A DNA stretch of 50,142 nt from Nitrosomonas sp. GTDB taxonomy: Bacteria; Pseudomonadota; Gammaproteobacteria; Burkholderiales; Nitrosomonadaceae. Below, piece by piece: positions 1 to 10,485 of this stretch. The position numbers and the translations under genes are program-made. Within the stretch, counting starts at the first letter, position 1. Every line of letters starts with the position of its first letter. Where the stretch lies: NCBI GenBank assembly GCA_017994575.1, contig JAGOKN010000009.1, positions 1-50,142 of the forward strand, given 5' to 3'. The notes beneath the pieces are model-generated. The model worked only from the letters and a program-made list of their open reading frames with translations, was not told the DNA's origin and did no database searches.

Positions 1-1
1 A

Positions 2-337
2 GAAGAACGCTTTGGCCAAGTGCTGTCTTGGGCAGTGCGTGGAGAGTTGATTCGCAACAATATTGATCAAATTGACCAGTATTTGAGCGAAATTGTCAAA
101 ATGAAAGATACTGAGCGCGTTGTGTTGGTAGGCGATGACGGTCAATTGCTGGTTTCAACGGACAAACGTTTGGAAGAAACCAAAGGTATCGAAATATTTC
201 CAAAGGAAATCCTGAATCTGCAAAAAATAACGGTTAAATCCGATGTGGATGGCAGAAAGCTTCTGGTTGTACCCGTCATGGGATTGAACAAGAAGATTGC
301 AACAGTTGTGGTCAGCTATAAATTGGCAAAACTCTAA
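2..337 (+). CDS. C-terminal part of an unrecognised protein (5' end outside window)
   Basis: The frame is open from the first bases of the window to a TAA stop, so this is the tail of a longer gene. About 111 residues are visible. They form a helical stretch (RGELIRNNIDQIDQYLSEIV) followed by an alternating strand/helix pattern with VVLVGDDGQLLVST, which resembles the core of a small extracytoplasmic or PAS/cache-like sensor fold. That is a fold impression, not a family assignment. No catalytic motif or membrane segment is visible in the part present. The gene runs toward murA and shares a bidirectional terminator with it. Confidence 0.7.
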   Translation, partial: EERFGQVLSWAVRGELIRNNIDQIDQYLSEIVKMKDTERVVLVGDDGQLLVSTDKRLEETKGIEIFPKEILNLQKITVKSDVDGRKLLVVPVMGLNKKIATVVVSYKLAKL

Positions 338-393
338 TCATCAGCTGACAGTAAAACGCTGTCGCTGTTAACGTTGTGATTTTTTAAAGCATT

Positions 394-421
394 AAAGGCC
401 TTTGAGTTCCAAAGGCCTTTT

Positions 422-423
<2 letters not shown>
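394..423. terminator. Bidirectional Rho-independent terminator between unknown gene and murA
   Basis: A perfect 10-bp stem (AAAGGCCTTT at 394-403 and again at 411-420) encloses a 7-nt loop and is followed by further T residues. Because the arm is self-complementary and flanked by A and T runs, it can act for both converging genes. It abuts the murA stop codon. Confidence 0.85.
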
Positions 424-1783
<1,360 letters not shown>

Positions 1784-1873
1784 TCATCACGTCACAGCGA
1801 TACCAAGATTTTAATCGTTAATGGGTAACTACTGTAACAAAAAAGTATTTTTTTTAATTCACCAGGAGAAAAA

Positions 1874-2260
1874 ATGAATAAGCAAATTATCCAGACCGAA
1901 GATGCGCCCAAGGCCATTGGCACTTATTCCCAGGCAGTTCGGGTCAGCGGAGGAGACACGGTTTATTTGTCCGGACAGATTGGATTGGATGCCATCAGCA
2001 TGCAAATGGTCGATGGAATCGATGCGCAAATTCAACAGGTATTTTTAAACTTGCAAGCAGTGGCGACAGCCAGTGGCGGTAGTCTGAATGACATTGTCAA
2101 ATTAAATATCTATCTGACAGATCTTGATAATTTCGCTTTGGTGAATGAAATTATGGCCGGGTATTTTAGTCAACCTTATCCCGCACGTGCTGCCGTCGGT
2201 GTAAAAGCGTTGCCTCGCGGTGCTTTGGTGGAAATGGATGCAGTCATGGTGTTGTCTTGA
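1874..2260 (+). CDS. ridA: RidA family reactive-intermediate deaminase
   Basis: RidA (YjgF/YER057c/UK114) hydrolyses reactive enamine/imine intermediates released by PLP enzymes such as threonine dehydratase, protecting other PLP enzymes. The 128-aa protein is full length. The family signature lies near the C-terminus: [19 protein letters not shown], including the substrate-binding Arg, and the N-terminal IGTYSQAV and YLSGQIGLD are typical. ATG 1874 follows a clear AGGAG at 1864-1868. It stops just before recG and may be co-transcribed with it. Confidence 0.96.
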   Translation: MNKQIIQTEDAPKAIGTYSQAVRVSGGDTVYLSGQIGLDAISMQMVDGIDAQIQQVFLNLQAVATASGGSLNDIVKLNIYLTDLDNFALVNEIMAGYFSQPYPARAAVGVKALPRGALVEMDAVMVLS

Positions 2261-2305
2261 TCAATCCTTATTTCATTGATTGATGCTGGTTCTATCGCCG
2301 TCTCG

Positions 2306-4345
2306 ATGACTGCGAATCCTTCCGTGCAGGAAAAATTATCCCGTTTAGGCATAAGCACCGAGCTGGATCTGATTCTGCACCTGCCGATTCGCTATGAAGA
2401 TGAAACGCACCTGTTTCCAATCAATGATGCACCGGCAGGCCAAATCGTACAAGTTGAAGGCGTGATTGTGCATAATGAAGTGGTGATGCGTCCAAAGCGA
2501 CAACTGGTTTGTCAGATCGAAGATAGCAGCGGCATGCTGATAATGCGTTTTCTTAATTTCTACGGCAGTCAGATTAAAACTTATGCTGTGGGGAAACGTG
2601 TGCGATTATTGGGTGAGATTCGCCATGGCTTTTTCGGTGCGGAAATGGTTCATCCCAAATGTCGCATCGTGCAGGCAGGTGAATCACTGGCCGATACCAT
2701 GACACCGATCTATCCGACAACCGCAGGGTTGGCTCAAAATATTCTGGCAAAACTGATCAGGCAGGTTTTGCAAAGCACACAAAACGCACACTACCTGGTG
2801 GAAACGCTACCACAAGCAATGATTCAACAATATCGATTGATTGGCTTCCGGGATAGCGTGATGTGTTTGCACAATCCTCCTCCTGATGTGTCGCTTGAAG
2901 CCTTACAGACACGCTCACATCCGGCATGGCGACGTATCAAATTTGACGAATTACTGGCGCAGCAATTATCCATGCGCCTACATTATCGACAGCGACGCAG
3001 TCATGCTGCACCCATATTGGCGCGCAAGCATTTGTTGACTGAAAAATTTTTACGACAACTTACTTTTACATTGACTACTGCGCAGATCAAAGTGTCCACA
3101 GAAATCAGCCACGATTTGGCCACCCCGTATCCGATGCAGCGCTTGCTACAAGGTGATGTCGGTAGTGGCAAAACGATCGTGGCCGCGCTGGCTGCCCTGC
3201 AAGCGATTGAAAACGGTCATCAGGCAGCGCTCATGGCGCCCACTGAGATTCTTGCTGAACAACATTATCAGAAATTATTCAGTTGGTTTGATCCGCTCGG
3301 GATACGTGTGGCCTGGCTCTCCGGTAGCCAGAAAAAGAAACAGAAACAAGCGACGCTGGATGACATTGCGTCAGGTCATGCACATTTAGCTGTTGGTACG
3401 CACGCCTTGTTTCAGGAACACGTGGTATTTCATCAATTGGGATTGGCTATCATAGACGAGCAACACCGGTTTGGTGTGCATCAACGCTTGGCGTTGCGCA
3501 TGAAAGGTGCGTTATCCAATACGGTGCCGCATCAATTAATGATGAGCGCCACACCGATTCCGCGCACGCTCTCGATGAGCTATTACGCTGATCTGGATGT
3601 ATCCATCATCGATGAATTGCCTCCGGGCAGGGCGCCTATTGTTACCAAACTGATTGCCGACAATCGCCGGGATGAAATTATTGAGCGCATCAAACATGCC
3701 TGTCATCAAAATAAACAAGTGTATTGGGTTTGCCCATTGATTGAAGAGTCGGAAACCTTACAGTTGCAAACGGCCATGGAAACGCATGACAATTTGAGTC
3801 GGATATTTCCGGATTTAAGTGTCGGCTTGGTACATGGGCGCTTATCCACACAGGAAAAAACAGCCGTGATGGCGGCATTTAAGCAAGGAGAAATTCAGTT
3901 ATTGGTGGCGACCACTGTGATCGAAGTGGGGGTGGATGTGCCGAATGCATCGCTGATGGTCATTGAAAATGCCGAACGTATGGGGTTGTCGCAGTTGCAT
4001 CAGCTGCGCGGACGTGTCGGGCGTGGAGCGCAAGCCAGCATATGCATTTTAATGTTTCAACAACCGCTGTCGGATATTGCCCGCAAACGCCTTAAAATCA
4101 TTTTTGAGAATACCGACGGATTTGAAATCGCCCGGAAGGATCTACAATTGCGCGGCCCCGGTGAATTCCTTGGTGCGCGCCAGAGTGGGGTGCCGATGCT
4201 GCGGTTCGCCGATTTGGAACAAGATGGCGAATTGCTGACAGCAGCGCAAACAGCCGTCGATGAAATGCTCAATAACCATCCGGATTTGGCTCAGCGGCAT
4301 ATTCAGCGCTGGCTGGGGCAGAAAACCGAGTATTTGCGAGTGTAA
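2306..4345 (+). CDS. recG: ATP-dependent DNA helicase RecG
   Basis: RecG is a double-stranded DNA translocase that regresses stalled forks and processes D-loops, R-loops and Holliday junctions. From ATG 2306 the protein is 679 aa, close to the E. coli 693 aa. It has an N-terminal wedge/OB domain (about residues 50-140), Walker A GDVGSGKT at 283-290, the DEQH box at 384-387, and C-terminal helicase motifs including HQLRGRVGRG. A TTG at 2276 would add 10 residues. Neither start has a clear Shine-Dalgarno, so the start is uncertain, but ATG gives the family-like N-terminus. It follows ridA closely, which is a common pairing. Confidence 0.95.
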   Translation: MTANPSVQEKLSRLGISTELDLILHLPIRYEDETHLFPINDAPAGQIVQVEGVIVHNEVVMRPKRQLVCQIEDSSGMLIMRFLNFYGSQIKTYAVGKRVRLLGEIRHGFFGAEMVHPKCRIVQAGESLADTMTPIYPTTAGLAQNILAKLIRQVLQSTQNAHYLVETLPQAMIQQYRLIGFRDSVMCLHNPPPDVSLEALQTRSHPAWRRIKFDELLAQQLSMRLHYRQRRSHAAPILARKHLLTEKFLRQLTFTLTTAQIKVSTEISHDLATPYPMQRLLQGDVGSGKTIVAALAALQAIENGHQAALMAPTEILAEQHYQKLFSWFDPLGIRVAWLSGSQKKKQKQATLDDIASGHAHLAVGTHALFQEHVVFHQLGLAIIDEQHRFGVHQRLALRMKGALSNTVPHQLMMSATPIPRTLSMSYYADLDVSIIDELPPGRAPIVTKLIADNRRDEIIERIKHACHQNKQVYWVCPLIEESETLQLQTAMETHDNLSRIFPDLSVGLVHGRLSTQEKTAVMAAFKQGEIQLLVATTVIEVGVDVPNASLMVIENAERMGLSQLHQLRGRVGRGAQASICILMFQQPLSDIARKRLKIIFENTDGFEIARKDLQLRGPGEFLGARQSGVPMLRFADLEQDGELLTAAQTAVDEMLNNHPDLAQRHIQRWLGQKTEYLRV

Positions 4346-4385
4346 ATAACCATAAAATATCAAATAATAAGGATTAATTACCAAC

Positions 4386-5318
4386 GTGATCGTTAAAAAT
4401 AAAGTGTCATGGGTGCGATTGCTGTTTCATTTCAGAGGCAGCAGTTTTATGGAAACCTGGCCGCGCATTCTCACGGTGACTGTGGCCGCCATGATCGTTA
4501 CCTACATAGAGCTGTACTACCATATTCAAGCCTACACACTGACCACGACGCCTTTTTTGCTGATTGGCGTTGCCTTGGGTATTTTCCTGGGGTTTCGTAA
4601 TAATGTGTCATACGATAAGTTCTGGGAGGGACGCAAGCTGTGGGGTTCGTTGATCAATACATCGCGCAATCTGACACGCCAGGCTTGTTTTATGATTGAC
4701 GCATCGCATGACAGCGAAGAGATTCAGCGATTTCGCGAAATTTTTGTCAAAAGATTGATTGCTTATGTACATGCTTTGCGCTGCCATCTGCGCAACGAAG
4801 ATCTTACTGAAGCCATTGAACAATTTCTTCCACCAGAAGATTTAACCATCGTGCTCGCATCCGGGCACCGGCCTTTGGCAATTCTGCATCAATTGGGTCA
4901 TGATCTTGCCAGAGCGCGCGACCGGCACTGGCTGCATGAACTTAATTTTCCATCGATGGATGCGCAGCTTAATGAACTATCCAACATTCTCGGGGGATGT
5001 GAGCGCATCAAAAACACCCCAATCCCGTTTAGCTATTCCGTATTGATCCACCGCATCGTTGCCTCTTACTGTTTATTCCTGCCGTTCGGATTGGTTGAAA
5101 CCACCGGCGTGCTGACACCGATTGTTGTGCTGCTGATTTCCTATGCGTTCTTTGAGCTGGATGCCATTGGCGATGAAATAGAGAATCCCTTTGGCTTGCA
5201 ACCCAATGACCTGCCGCTGACCGCAATTTCCAGAAATGTTGAAATCAATTTGCTTGAGCTGATCAATAGCCCAGATCGACCTGCTGCACTTAAACCTGAG
5301 GATGATATTTTGATGTGA
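4386..5318 (+). CDS. Bestrophin-like (UPF0187/YneE family) membrane protein
   Basis: A 310-aa member of the bacterial bestrophin-like family, some of which form pentameric ion channels. The family motif FRNNVSYDKFWEGR lies near residue 70. Hydrophobic segments are visible at about residues 25-45, 55-72 and 220-250, with a soluble helical region between. Start is GTG at 4386, preceded by AAGGA at 4369-4373. The next downstream gene is ubiC after 217 bases, so it is probably its own unit or follows recG. The ion carried cannot be read from sequence. A transport role is a family-level inference. Confidence 0.85.
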   Translation: MIVKNKVSWVRLLFHFRGSSFMETWPRILTVTVAAMIVTYIELYYHIQAYTLTTTPFLLIGVALGIFLGFRNNVSYDKFWEGRKLWGSLINTSRNLTRQACFMIDASHDSEEIQRFREIFVKRLIAYVHALRCHLRNEDLTEAIEQFLPPEDLTIVLASGHRPLAILHQLGHDLARARDRHWLHELNFPSMDAQLNELSNILGGCERIKNTPIPFSYSVLIHRIVASYCLFLPFGLVETTGVLTPIVVLLISYAFFELDAIGDEIENPFGLQPNDLPLTAISRNVEINLLELINSPDRPAALKPEDDILM

Positions 5319-5440
5319 TGAACTTGGGCCATATAAGCATGTTTAGTGTTAGCGGCTTGTCTTGATGCGGAAATGGTCATGTGCCCATATGAATTAACTT
5401 CTTTATTAGGGGTTTTGCCATTCCCGCTTTGAGACTGCGG

Positions 5441-5446
5441 TATAAT
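5441..5446 (+). promoter_or_regulatory. Possible -10 element upstream of ubiC
   Basis: A perfect TATAAT sits 90 bases before ubiC in a 217-base gap. The best -35-like hexamer, TTGCCA at 5415-5420, is 20 bp away, longer than ideal, so the assignment is weak. Confidence 0.3.
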
Positions 5447-5535
5447 CCCGCTCCAATGCTTCTGACAATGATCTTGCCTGATTTCAGTATAACCATTCAC
5501 ATCATGCAACAATTCCATTTAGCCGTTTTGCCAAG

Positions 5536-6078
5536 ATGATCAATACTCATCCATTGGCATGGTATGCGGCGTTGACTTCGGTTTCGTATCCTCAACGCAG
5601 ATGGCTACAGGATCGGGGATCATTGACACGCCGGATACAGGATCGCTGTTCACAGTTTAGCGTCAAGCCGATATTTCAGTCGCTGAGTCGGGTGTATGGG
5701 GATGAACTGGGCGTGATGGGATTGCGTCATGGTGAATTGGCGATGGTGCGCGAGGTTTTTCTGTATTGTGGCAGCACGCCGGTGGTGTTTGCACACTCTG
5801 TTGTCGCGCGCAAGAATCTGCGCGGTGCGTGGCGCGGGTTAAGCGGCCTGGGAAATAGATCCCTAGGGACGGTTTTGTTCACCAATCCTAAAATCAAGCG
5901 CACTCCATTGGAATTTAAAAAGGTTAGTCACGGTCATTTTCTTTATGAGCGCGCATGCACACGCATGCAAATTAAGCCGGTCAATCTGTGGGCACGGCGC
6001 TCATTATTTACCTTGCATGGACAATCCATTTTAGTAACGGAAGTTTTTTTACCGAGTATTCTCGACTTGCCTTCATGA
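5536..6078 (+). CDS. ubiC: Chorismate lyase
   Basis: Converts chorismate to 4-hydroxybenzoate and pyruvate, the first committed step of ubiquinone synthesis. The 180-aa protein shows the family features LRHGELAMVREVFLYCG (with the substrate-binding Arg region) and a C-terminal LVTEVFLP containing the conserved acidic residue, Glu169 here. Its stop codon overlaps the ubiA start (ATGA at 6075-6078), so translation is coupled. It leads the ubiC-ubiA-ubiD cluster. Confidence 0.92.
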   Translation: MINTHPLAWYAALTSVSYPQRRWLQDRGSLTRRIQDRCSQFSVKPIFQSLSRVYGDELGVMGLRHGELAMVREVFLYCGSTPVVFAHSVVARKNLRGAWRGLSGLGNRSLGTVLFTNPKIKRTPLEFKKVSHGHFLYERACTRMQIKPVNLWARRSLFTLHGQSILVTEVFLPSILDLPS

Positions 6079-6944
6079 ATATGGTTGATCGACTAAAAAT
6101 TTATGCACAGCTCATGCGATTGGATAAACCGATTGGCATCCTGCTGTTGTTATGGCCCATGTTATGGGGATTGTGGTTTGCTGCAAAGGGTATGCCCGAT
6201 GCGCATATTTTGGTTATTTTCGTTTTAGGCACCGTACTGATGCGCTCAGCGGGGTGTGTAATCAATGATTTTGCCGACCGGAAAATTGATCCACATGTCG
6301 AACGCACTAAAAATCGTCCAATGGCTGCCGGCAAAATAGGATCAAAAGAGGCTGTTTTATTGGCGGCAGGCTTGAGTCTATGCGCTTTCTTACTGATCCT
6401 GCCTTTAAATCAATTGACTATTCTTCTGTCGGTGCCTGCGCTGTTTCTGGCTGGAACATATCCATTTACCAAGCGTTTTTTTGCCATGCCGCAAGCCTAT
6501 CTGGGTATTGCGTTCAGTTTTGGTATTCCGATGGCTTTTGCGGCGCAAACAGATAGTTTGCCTCCTCTTATCTGGATCTTGATGCTGGCTAACTTGTTTT
6601 GGGTGATCGCTTATGACACGGCCTATGCCATTGTCGACAAGCCGGATGATCTGAAAATTGGCATCAAAACCTCCGCGATTACGATGGGGCGTTTTGATGT
6701 CATGGGTGTGATGCTGTGCCACGGCATGTTTATTGTCATTATGCTGGCAATCGGCCAGTTGCAAGCGATGGGCATGGCTTATCATGCAGGATTGATGATT
6801 GCTGTGGGTCTGATTATTTATCAATATACTTTGATTCGGAATCGAGACCGTGCACTGTGTTTTAAAGCATTCCTACATAACAATTGGGTAGGAATGGTCG
6901 TGTTTGTAGGGATTGCACTCGATTTTCTCATTTATCAAACTTAA
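6075..6944 (+). CDS. ubiA: 4-hydroxybenzoate octaprenyltransferase
   Basis: Integral membrane prenyltransferase that attaches the polyprenyl tail to 4-hydroxybenzoate. The 289-aa protein carries both Mg-diphosphate motifs: N64-D65-x-x-D68 in CVINDFADRKID, and YDTAYAIVDKPDD around 180-192. It has multiple hydrophobic segments. The open frame extends upstream to 5988, but that part lies inside ubiC; ATG 6075 overlaps the ubiC stop and gives a normal N-terminus (MNMVDRLKIYAQLMRLDKPIG minus its last residue). Confidence 0.96.
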   Translation: MNMVDRLKIYAQLMRLDKPIGILLLLWPMLWGLWFAAKGMPDAHILVIFVLGTVLMRSAGCVINDFADRKIDPHVERTKNRPMAAGKIGSKEAVLLAAGLSLCAFLLILPLNQLTILLSVPALFLAGTYPFTKRFFAMPQAYLGIAFSFGIPMAFAAQTDSLPPLIWILMLANLFWVIAYDTAYAIVDKPDDLKIGIKTSAITMGRFDVMGVMLCHGMFIVIMLAIGQLQAMGMAYHAGLMIAVGLIIYQYTLIRNRDRALCFKAFLHNNWVGMVVFVGIALDFLIYQT

Positions 6945-6969
6945 GCGCTAAGGCATAAGGATTCAGTCA

Positions 6970-8433
6970 ATGAAATATAAAGATCTGCGGGATTTCATCA
7001 CGCAACTGGAAACCATGGGTGAACTCAAGCGCATTCAAACAGAAATTGATCCTGCGCTGGAAATGACGGAAATCTGTGATCGTATCCTGAAAGCACAAGG
7101 CCCGGCAGTATTATTCGAGAATCCGAAGGGGCATAGCATGCCGGTATTAGGCAATCTGTTCGGAACGCCCAAGCGGGTAGCGTTGGGCATGGGACAGGAA
7201 TCAGTCGAGGCGTTGCGTGAAGTCGGGAAATTACTAGCTTATTTGAAAGAACCCGATCCACCTAAGGGTTTGAGAGATGCCTGGGATAAATTGCCGGTGC
7301 TGAAGCAAGTGCTGAATATGACGCCGAAAGAATTGAGCAGTGCACCGTGTCAGGAAATAGTATGGGAAGGTAACGATGTCGACTTGAGCCGGATACCGAT
7401 TCAAACTTGCTGGCCGGGGGACGTGGCGCCGCTGATCACATGGGGGCTGACGGTCACTAAAGGGCCCAACAAAACCCGGCAGAACTTGGGCATTTATCGC
7501 CAGCAGGTCATTGCTCGCAATAAAGTCATTATGCGCTGGCTGGCACACCGGGGAGGGGCGTTGGATTTTCGCGAGTTCAGTTTAATTAATCCGGGCAAAC
7601 CCTATCCATTGGCAGTGGCGTTGGGAGCAGACCCAGCGACCATTCTGGGAGCGGTAACGCCGGTACCCGATTCGCTGAGCGAGTATCAGTTTGCCGGATT
7701 GCTGCGTGGCTCCAAAACGGAAGTGGTGAAATGTATTGGCAATGAACTGCAAGTGCCAGCCAGCGCCGAGATTGTACTGGAAGGCGCGATTTATCCCGAT
7801 GAAACCGCCTTGGAAGGCCCCTATGGTGATCATACCGGTTACTACAATGAACAAGAAACTTTTCCGGTATTTACCATTGAACGGATGACCATGCGGCGCA
7901 ATCCGATTTACCATTCCACTTATACCGGTAAACCACCGGATGAACCGGCCATACTCGGCGTGGCACTGAATGAAGTATTCGTGCCTCTGTTGCAAAAGCA
8001 ATTTCCGGAAATCACCGATTTTTACCTGCCACCGGAAGGGTGTTCTTACCGCATGGCGGTGGTCAGCATGAAAAAGCAATATGCCGGCCATAGCAAACGT
8101 GTGATGTTTGGTATCTGGAGTTTTCTGCGCCAGTTCATGTACACCAAATTTATCATCGTCACTGATGACGATATTAACGTTCGTGACTGGAAAGAAGTCA
8201 TCTGGGCGATTACCACGCGGGTTGATCCCGCAAGGGATACGCTGATTATTGAGAATACACCGATAGATTATCTGGATTTTGCCAGTCCGATCTCTGGATT
8301 GGGTGGAAAAATGGGACTGGATGCGACCAATAAATTTCCCGGAGAAACCAACCGGGAGTGGGGTACTCCCATTGTGATGGATGCCGAGACCAAGAAAAAG
8401 ATTGATTTGATATGGGGAGAACTGGGAATTTGA
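6970..8433 (+). CDS. ubiD: 4-hydroxy-3-polyprenylbenzoate decarboxylase
   Basis: UbiD decarboxylates the prenylated hydroxybenzoate using prenylated FMN (supplied by a UbiX, not seen here). The 487-aa length matches the family. Visible conserved stretches include [37 protein letters not shown] and the C-terminal [14 protein letters not shown] 6970 is preceded by AAGGA at 6956-6960. It lies 25 bases after ubiA, so the three genes give the first three steps of ubiquinone head-group building in order. Confidence 0.96.
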   Translation: MKYKDLRDFITQLETMGELKRIQTEIDPALEMTEICDRILKAQGPAVLFENPKGHSMPVLGNLFGTPKRVALGMGQESVEALREVGKLLAYLKEPDPPKGLRDAWDKLPVLKQVLNMTPKELSSAPCQEIVWEGNDVDLSRIPIQTCWPGDVAPLITWGLTVTKGPNKTRQNLGIYRQQVIARNKVIMRWLAHRGGALDFREFSLINPGKPYPLAVALGADPATILGAVTPVPDSLSEYQFAGLLRGSKTEVVKCIGNELQVPASAEIVLEGAIYPDETALEGPYGDHTGYYNEQETFPVFTIERMTMRRNPIYHSTYTGKPPDEPAILGVALNEVFVPLLQKQFPEITDFYLPPEGCSYRMAVVSMKKQYAGHSKRVMFGIWSFLRQFMYTKFIIVTDDDINVRDWKEVIWAITTRVDPARDTLIIENTPIDYLDFASPISGLGGKMGLDATNKFPGETNREWGTPIVMDAETKKKIDLIWGELGI

Positions 8434-8488
8434 GGGAAATATTGAGTAATTCTTTGTTTTTATTCGCCTCAATTGTTTCAGGGATTAA

Positions 8489-8734
8489 ATGATGGATATC
8501 TTTTGGTGCATTAATCAAACTGGGATAATCTTTGAAATCATTGGAGCAATTCTTATTGTAGTTTCTGCCTTCAAAACAAGAAGTAATATTAAAGATGTCC
8601 TAGACACTTGGGAGTCTGATCTCTCAGAAAGATTGAGAGATATAATTTCTAATCAAGCTTTTACCGAATTATGGGGTTTTGGTTTTTTAGCGATAGGGTT
8701 AGTAATGCAGTTTATAGGAGGTTTTGGTAAATAA
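8489..8734 (+). CDS. Small membrane protein, unknown function
   Basis: An 81-aa protein with two hydrophobic segments (about residues 10-27 and 62-78) separated by a polar helix with alternating charges (SDLSERLRDIIS). ATG at 8489 or 8492; AGGGA at 8479-8483 suits either. It is more AT-rich than its neighbours and sits between ubiD and the DUF486 gene, whose start it overlaps or abuts. I do not recognise a family. The good start signal and tight packing suggest a real gene. Confidence 0.65.
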   Translation: MMDIFWCINQTGIIFEIIGAILIVVSAFKTRSNIKDVLDTWESDLSERLRDIISNQAFTELWGFGFLAIGLVMQFIGGFGK

Positions 8735-8735
8735 C

Positions 8736-9080
8736 ATGCGCGAAGTTGGCTATGCTGTTCTTTTGCTGATCATGAGTAACGTCTTCATGACTTTTGCCTG
8801 GTATGCGCATTTGAAGGAGCTGAACCACAAACCGTGGATTATTGCCGCACTGATCAGTTGGGGTATCGCATTTTTCGAGTATATGCTGCAGGTTCCCGCT
8901 AACCGGATTGGCTTCACCGTGCTTTCTGTAGCGCAACTTAAAATACTTCAGGAAGTGATTACCCTCAGTATTTTCGTGCCTTTTGCATTATTTTATCTGA
9001 AAGAACCATTGAAACTGGATTATCTGTGGGCAGCGCTGTGTATGGTGGGCGCAGTTTACTTCATGTTTCGCGCAAAATAG
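8736..9080 (+). CDS. DMT-superfamily DUF486 membrane protein
   Basis: A 114-aa protein with four predicted membrane segments, matching the DUF486 (PF04342) group of small drug/metabolite-transporter-like proteins: MSNVFMTFAWYAHLK, then a C-terminal GAVYFMF. AGGAGG at 8716-8721 lies 14 nt before ATG 8736; an in-frame TTG at 8724 is too close to that site. It overlaps the end region of the preceding small gene and converges on truB with 13 bases between. The substrate is unknown for the family. Confidence 0.85.
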   Translation: MREVGYAVLLLIMSNVFMTFAWYAHLKELNHKPWIIAALISWGIAFFEYMLQVPANRIGFTVLSVAQLKILQEVITLSIFVPFALFYLKEPLKLDYLWAALCMVGAVYFMFRAK

Positions 9081-9093
9081 TTTATCTCACTAA

Positions 9094-10032
9094 TCATTGC
9101 ACATCGGCTAACAGGCGTTTGGCAGCAATCTTTTGCTCAGCAATGATTTCACCGAGTCCAATGAATTGCTGTTGATGATCATATAGTCGCACGGCCTGAC
9201 CTTCCGATAAATCGCAAGAACTTTTTGGATTCAAGATGATTCGCCCTTGCAGCATATGCGTAGCGGCCAATTCATCCAGAGTAATTGCCGTAAATGCTTG
9301 TAACAAGCTGTCAATCGGGAGCAAGCAATCATCGCGTATATCGGTATCCATGACTTCCAGTGCCGATAATGTGCACGCTTGGGGCAGATCAAAACGATCG
9401 ATGACGGTACGCCGCAATTGCGTTAAATAAGCACCTCCATATCCCAGTGCTTTGCCAATATCTTCAGCCAGCGTTCGGATGTAGGTGCCAGTCCCGCATT
9501 GGATGACCAATTGGAGCTCAGTTGCAGTTAATGCTTTGATATGTATGGCATAGATAGATATTTCCCGTGCCGGACGTTCAATGGCTTCACCATGTCGAGC
9601 ATAAACATAGAGCGGTTTTCCCTGATGTTTCAGTGCACTGTACATTGGAGGAGTTTGCATGATCTTACCAATAAAGCGACTCAGTATCTGTTCGCATTCT
9701 GATAAGGTCGGATGGTCAGTTTTTGTTAATACCTGACTGATTTCACCTTCAGCATCACCGGTGGTACTTAGAAAACCGAGCCTTAAGGTGGCCTCATAAG
9801 TCTTGTTCGCACCTAATAATAGCGATGAGAATTTAGTAGCCTCCCCGAAGCAGAGCGGCAGCAATCCAGTAGCCATAGGGTCCAGTGTGCCGGTATGGCC
9901 GCATTTGGCTGCCGAAAATATTCGTTTTGCTATTTGCAAGGCTTTGTTGGATGAGATACCGAAGGGCTTATCCAGCAATAGAACGCCACTAATCGTGCGC
10001 TTGACAGTTTTGGGAGAATGTTTAAGTGGCAT
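9094..10032 (-). CDS. truB: tRNA pseudouridine(55) synthase
   Basis: Makes pseudouridine 55 in the T-loop of all elongator tRNAs. The 312-aa protein has the catalytic motif GHTGTLDPMATGLLPL with nucleophile Asp51, and family stretches GVLLLDKPFGISSN and GTYIRTLAEDIGKALG. TTG codons at 10047 and 10044 could extend it by five residues; ATG 10032 is preferred. It is the last gene of the rimP-nusA-infB-rbfA-truB operon, the classical proteobacterial order. Confidence 0.96.
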   Translation of the reverse strand: MPLKHSPKTVKRTISGVLLLDKPFGISSNKALQIAKRIFSAAKCGHTGTLDPMATGLLPLCFGEATKFSSLLLGANKTYEATLRLGFLSTTGDAEGEISQVLTKTDHPTLSECEQILSRFIGKIMQTPPMYSALKHQGKPLYVYARHGEAIERPAREISIYAIHIKALTATELQLVIQCGTGTYIRTLAEDIGKALGYGGAYLTQLRRTVIDRFDLPQACTLSALEVMDTDIRDDCLLPIDSLLQAFTAITLDELAATHMLQGRIILNPKSSCDLSEGQAVRLYDHQQQFIGLGEIIAEQKIAAKRLLADVQ

Positions 10033-10059
10033 TGCTGCGTGCAACAAGCATGCTTGTAT

Positions 10060-10458
10060 TTATTTGCTCTCTGGATCTATGTCTGGATCTGCATGGTGAG
10101 ACGTTTGGTCCTGTGCGATGGCTTCATCAATCAGCTTTGATAATCGAACGCCTCGCTCAACCGATTCATCATAGACAAAATGCAATTGCGGAATAATTCG
10201 AAGTTTCATTCGATGCGACAAATTTGAGCGTAAAAAACCTTTAGCATGCTCAAGACCTTTTTCCACCAGAAAATTATCCTCTTTGCTGCTTAATGTAGTG
10301 TAGAACACTTTGGCATGACTATAGTCGCGCGTGACTTCAACGGCAGTAATGGTGATTTGCCCTACACGAGGATCTTTGATTTCGTGCTGGATCAGATCAG
10401 CCAATTCACGCTGTATCTGGTCAGCAACACGAAGTGTGCGGGAATAGTCTTTTGGCAT
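10060..10458 (-). CDS. rbfA: Ribosome-binding factor A
   Basis: Cold-shock-associated factor that binds the 30S subunit and helps mature the 5' end of 16S rRNA. It has 132 aa, with the KH-type fold features RVADQIQRELADLI, IKDPRVGQITITAVEVTRD and a C-terminal VRLSKLIDEA. The polar C-terminal tail is usual. It lies between infB and truB in the translation operon. Confidence 0.96.
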   Translation of the reverse strand: MPKDYSRTLRVADQIQRELADLIQHEIKDPRVGQITITAVEVTRDYSHAKVFYTTLSSKEDNFLVEKGLEHAKGFLRSNLSHRMKLRIIPQLHFVYDESVERGVRLSKLIDEAIAQDQTSHHADPDIDPESK

Positions 10459-10485
10459 ATGAATGTTAGTTGATTAGCGCAACTG

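Noticed and set aside
5141..5518. 125-codon minus-strand frame across the bestrophin gene end
   Set aside because: Mostly antisense to the bestrophin-like gene; low-complexity product and no start signal.
7582..8472. 296-codon open frame opposite ubiD
   Set aside because: Lies fully antisense to a certain ubiD, has no recognisable motif and ends like a shadow of codon bias.
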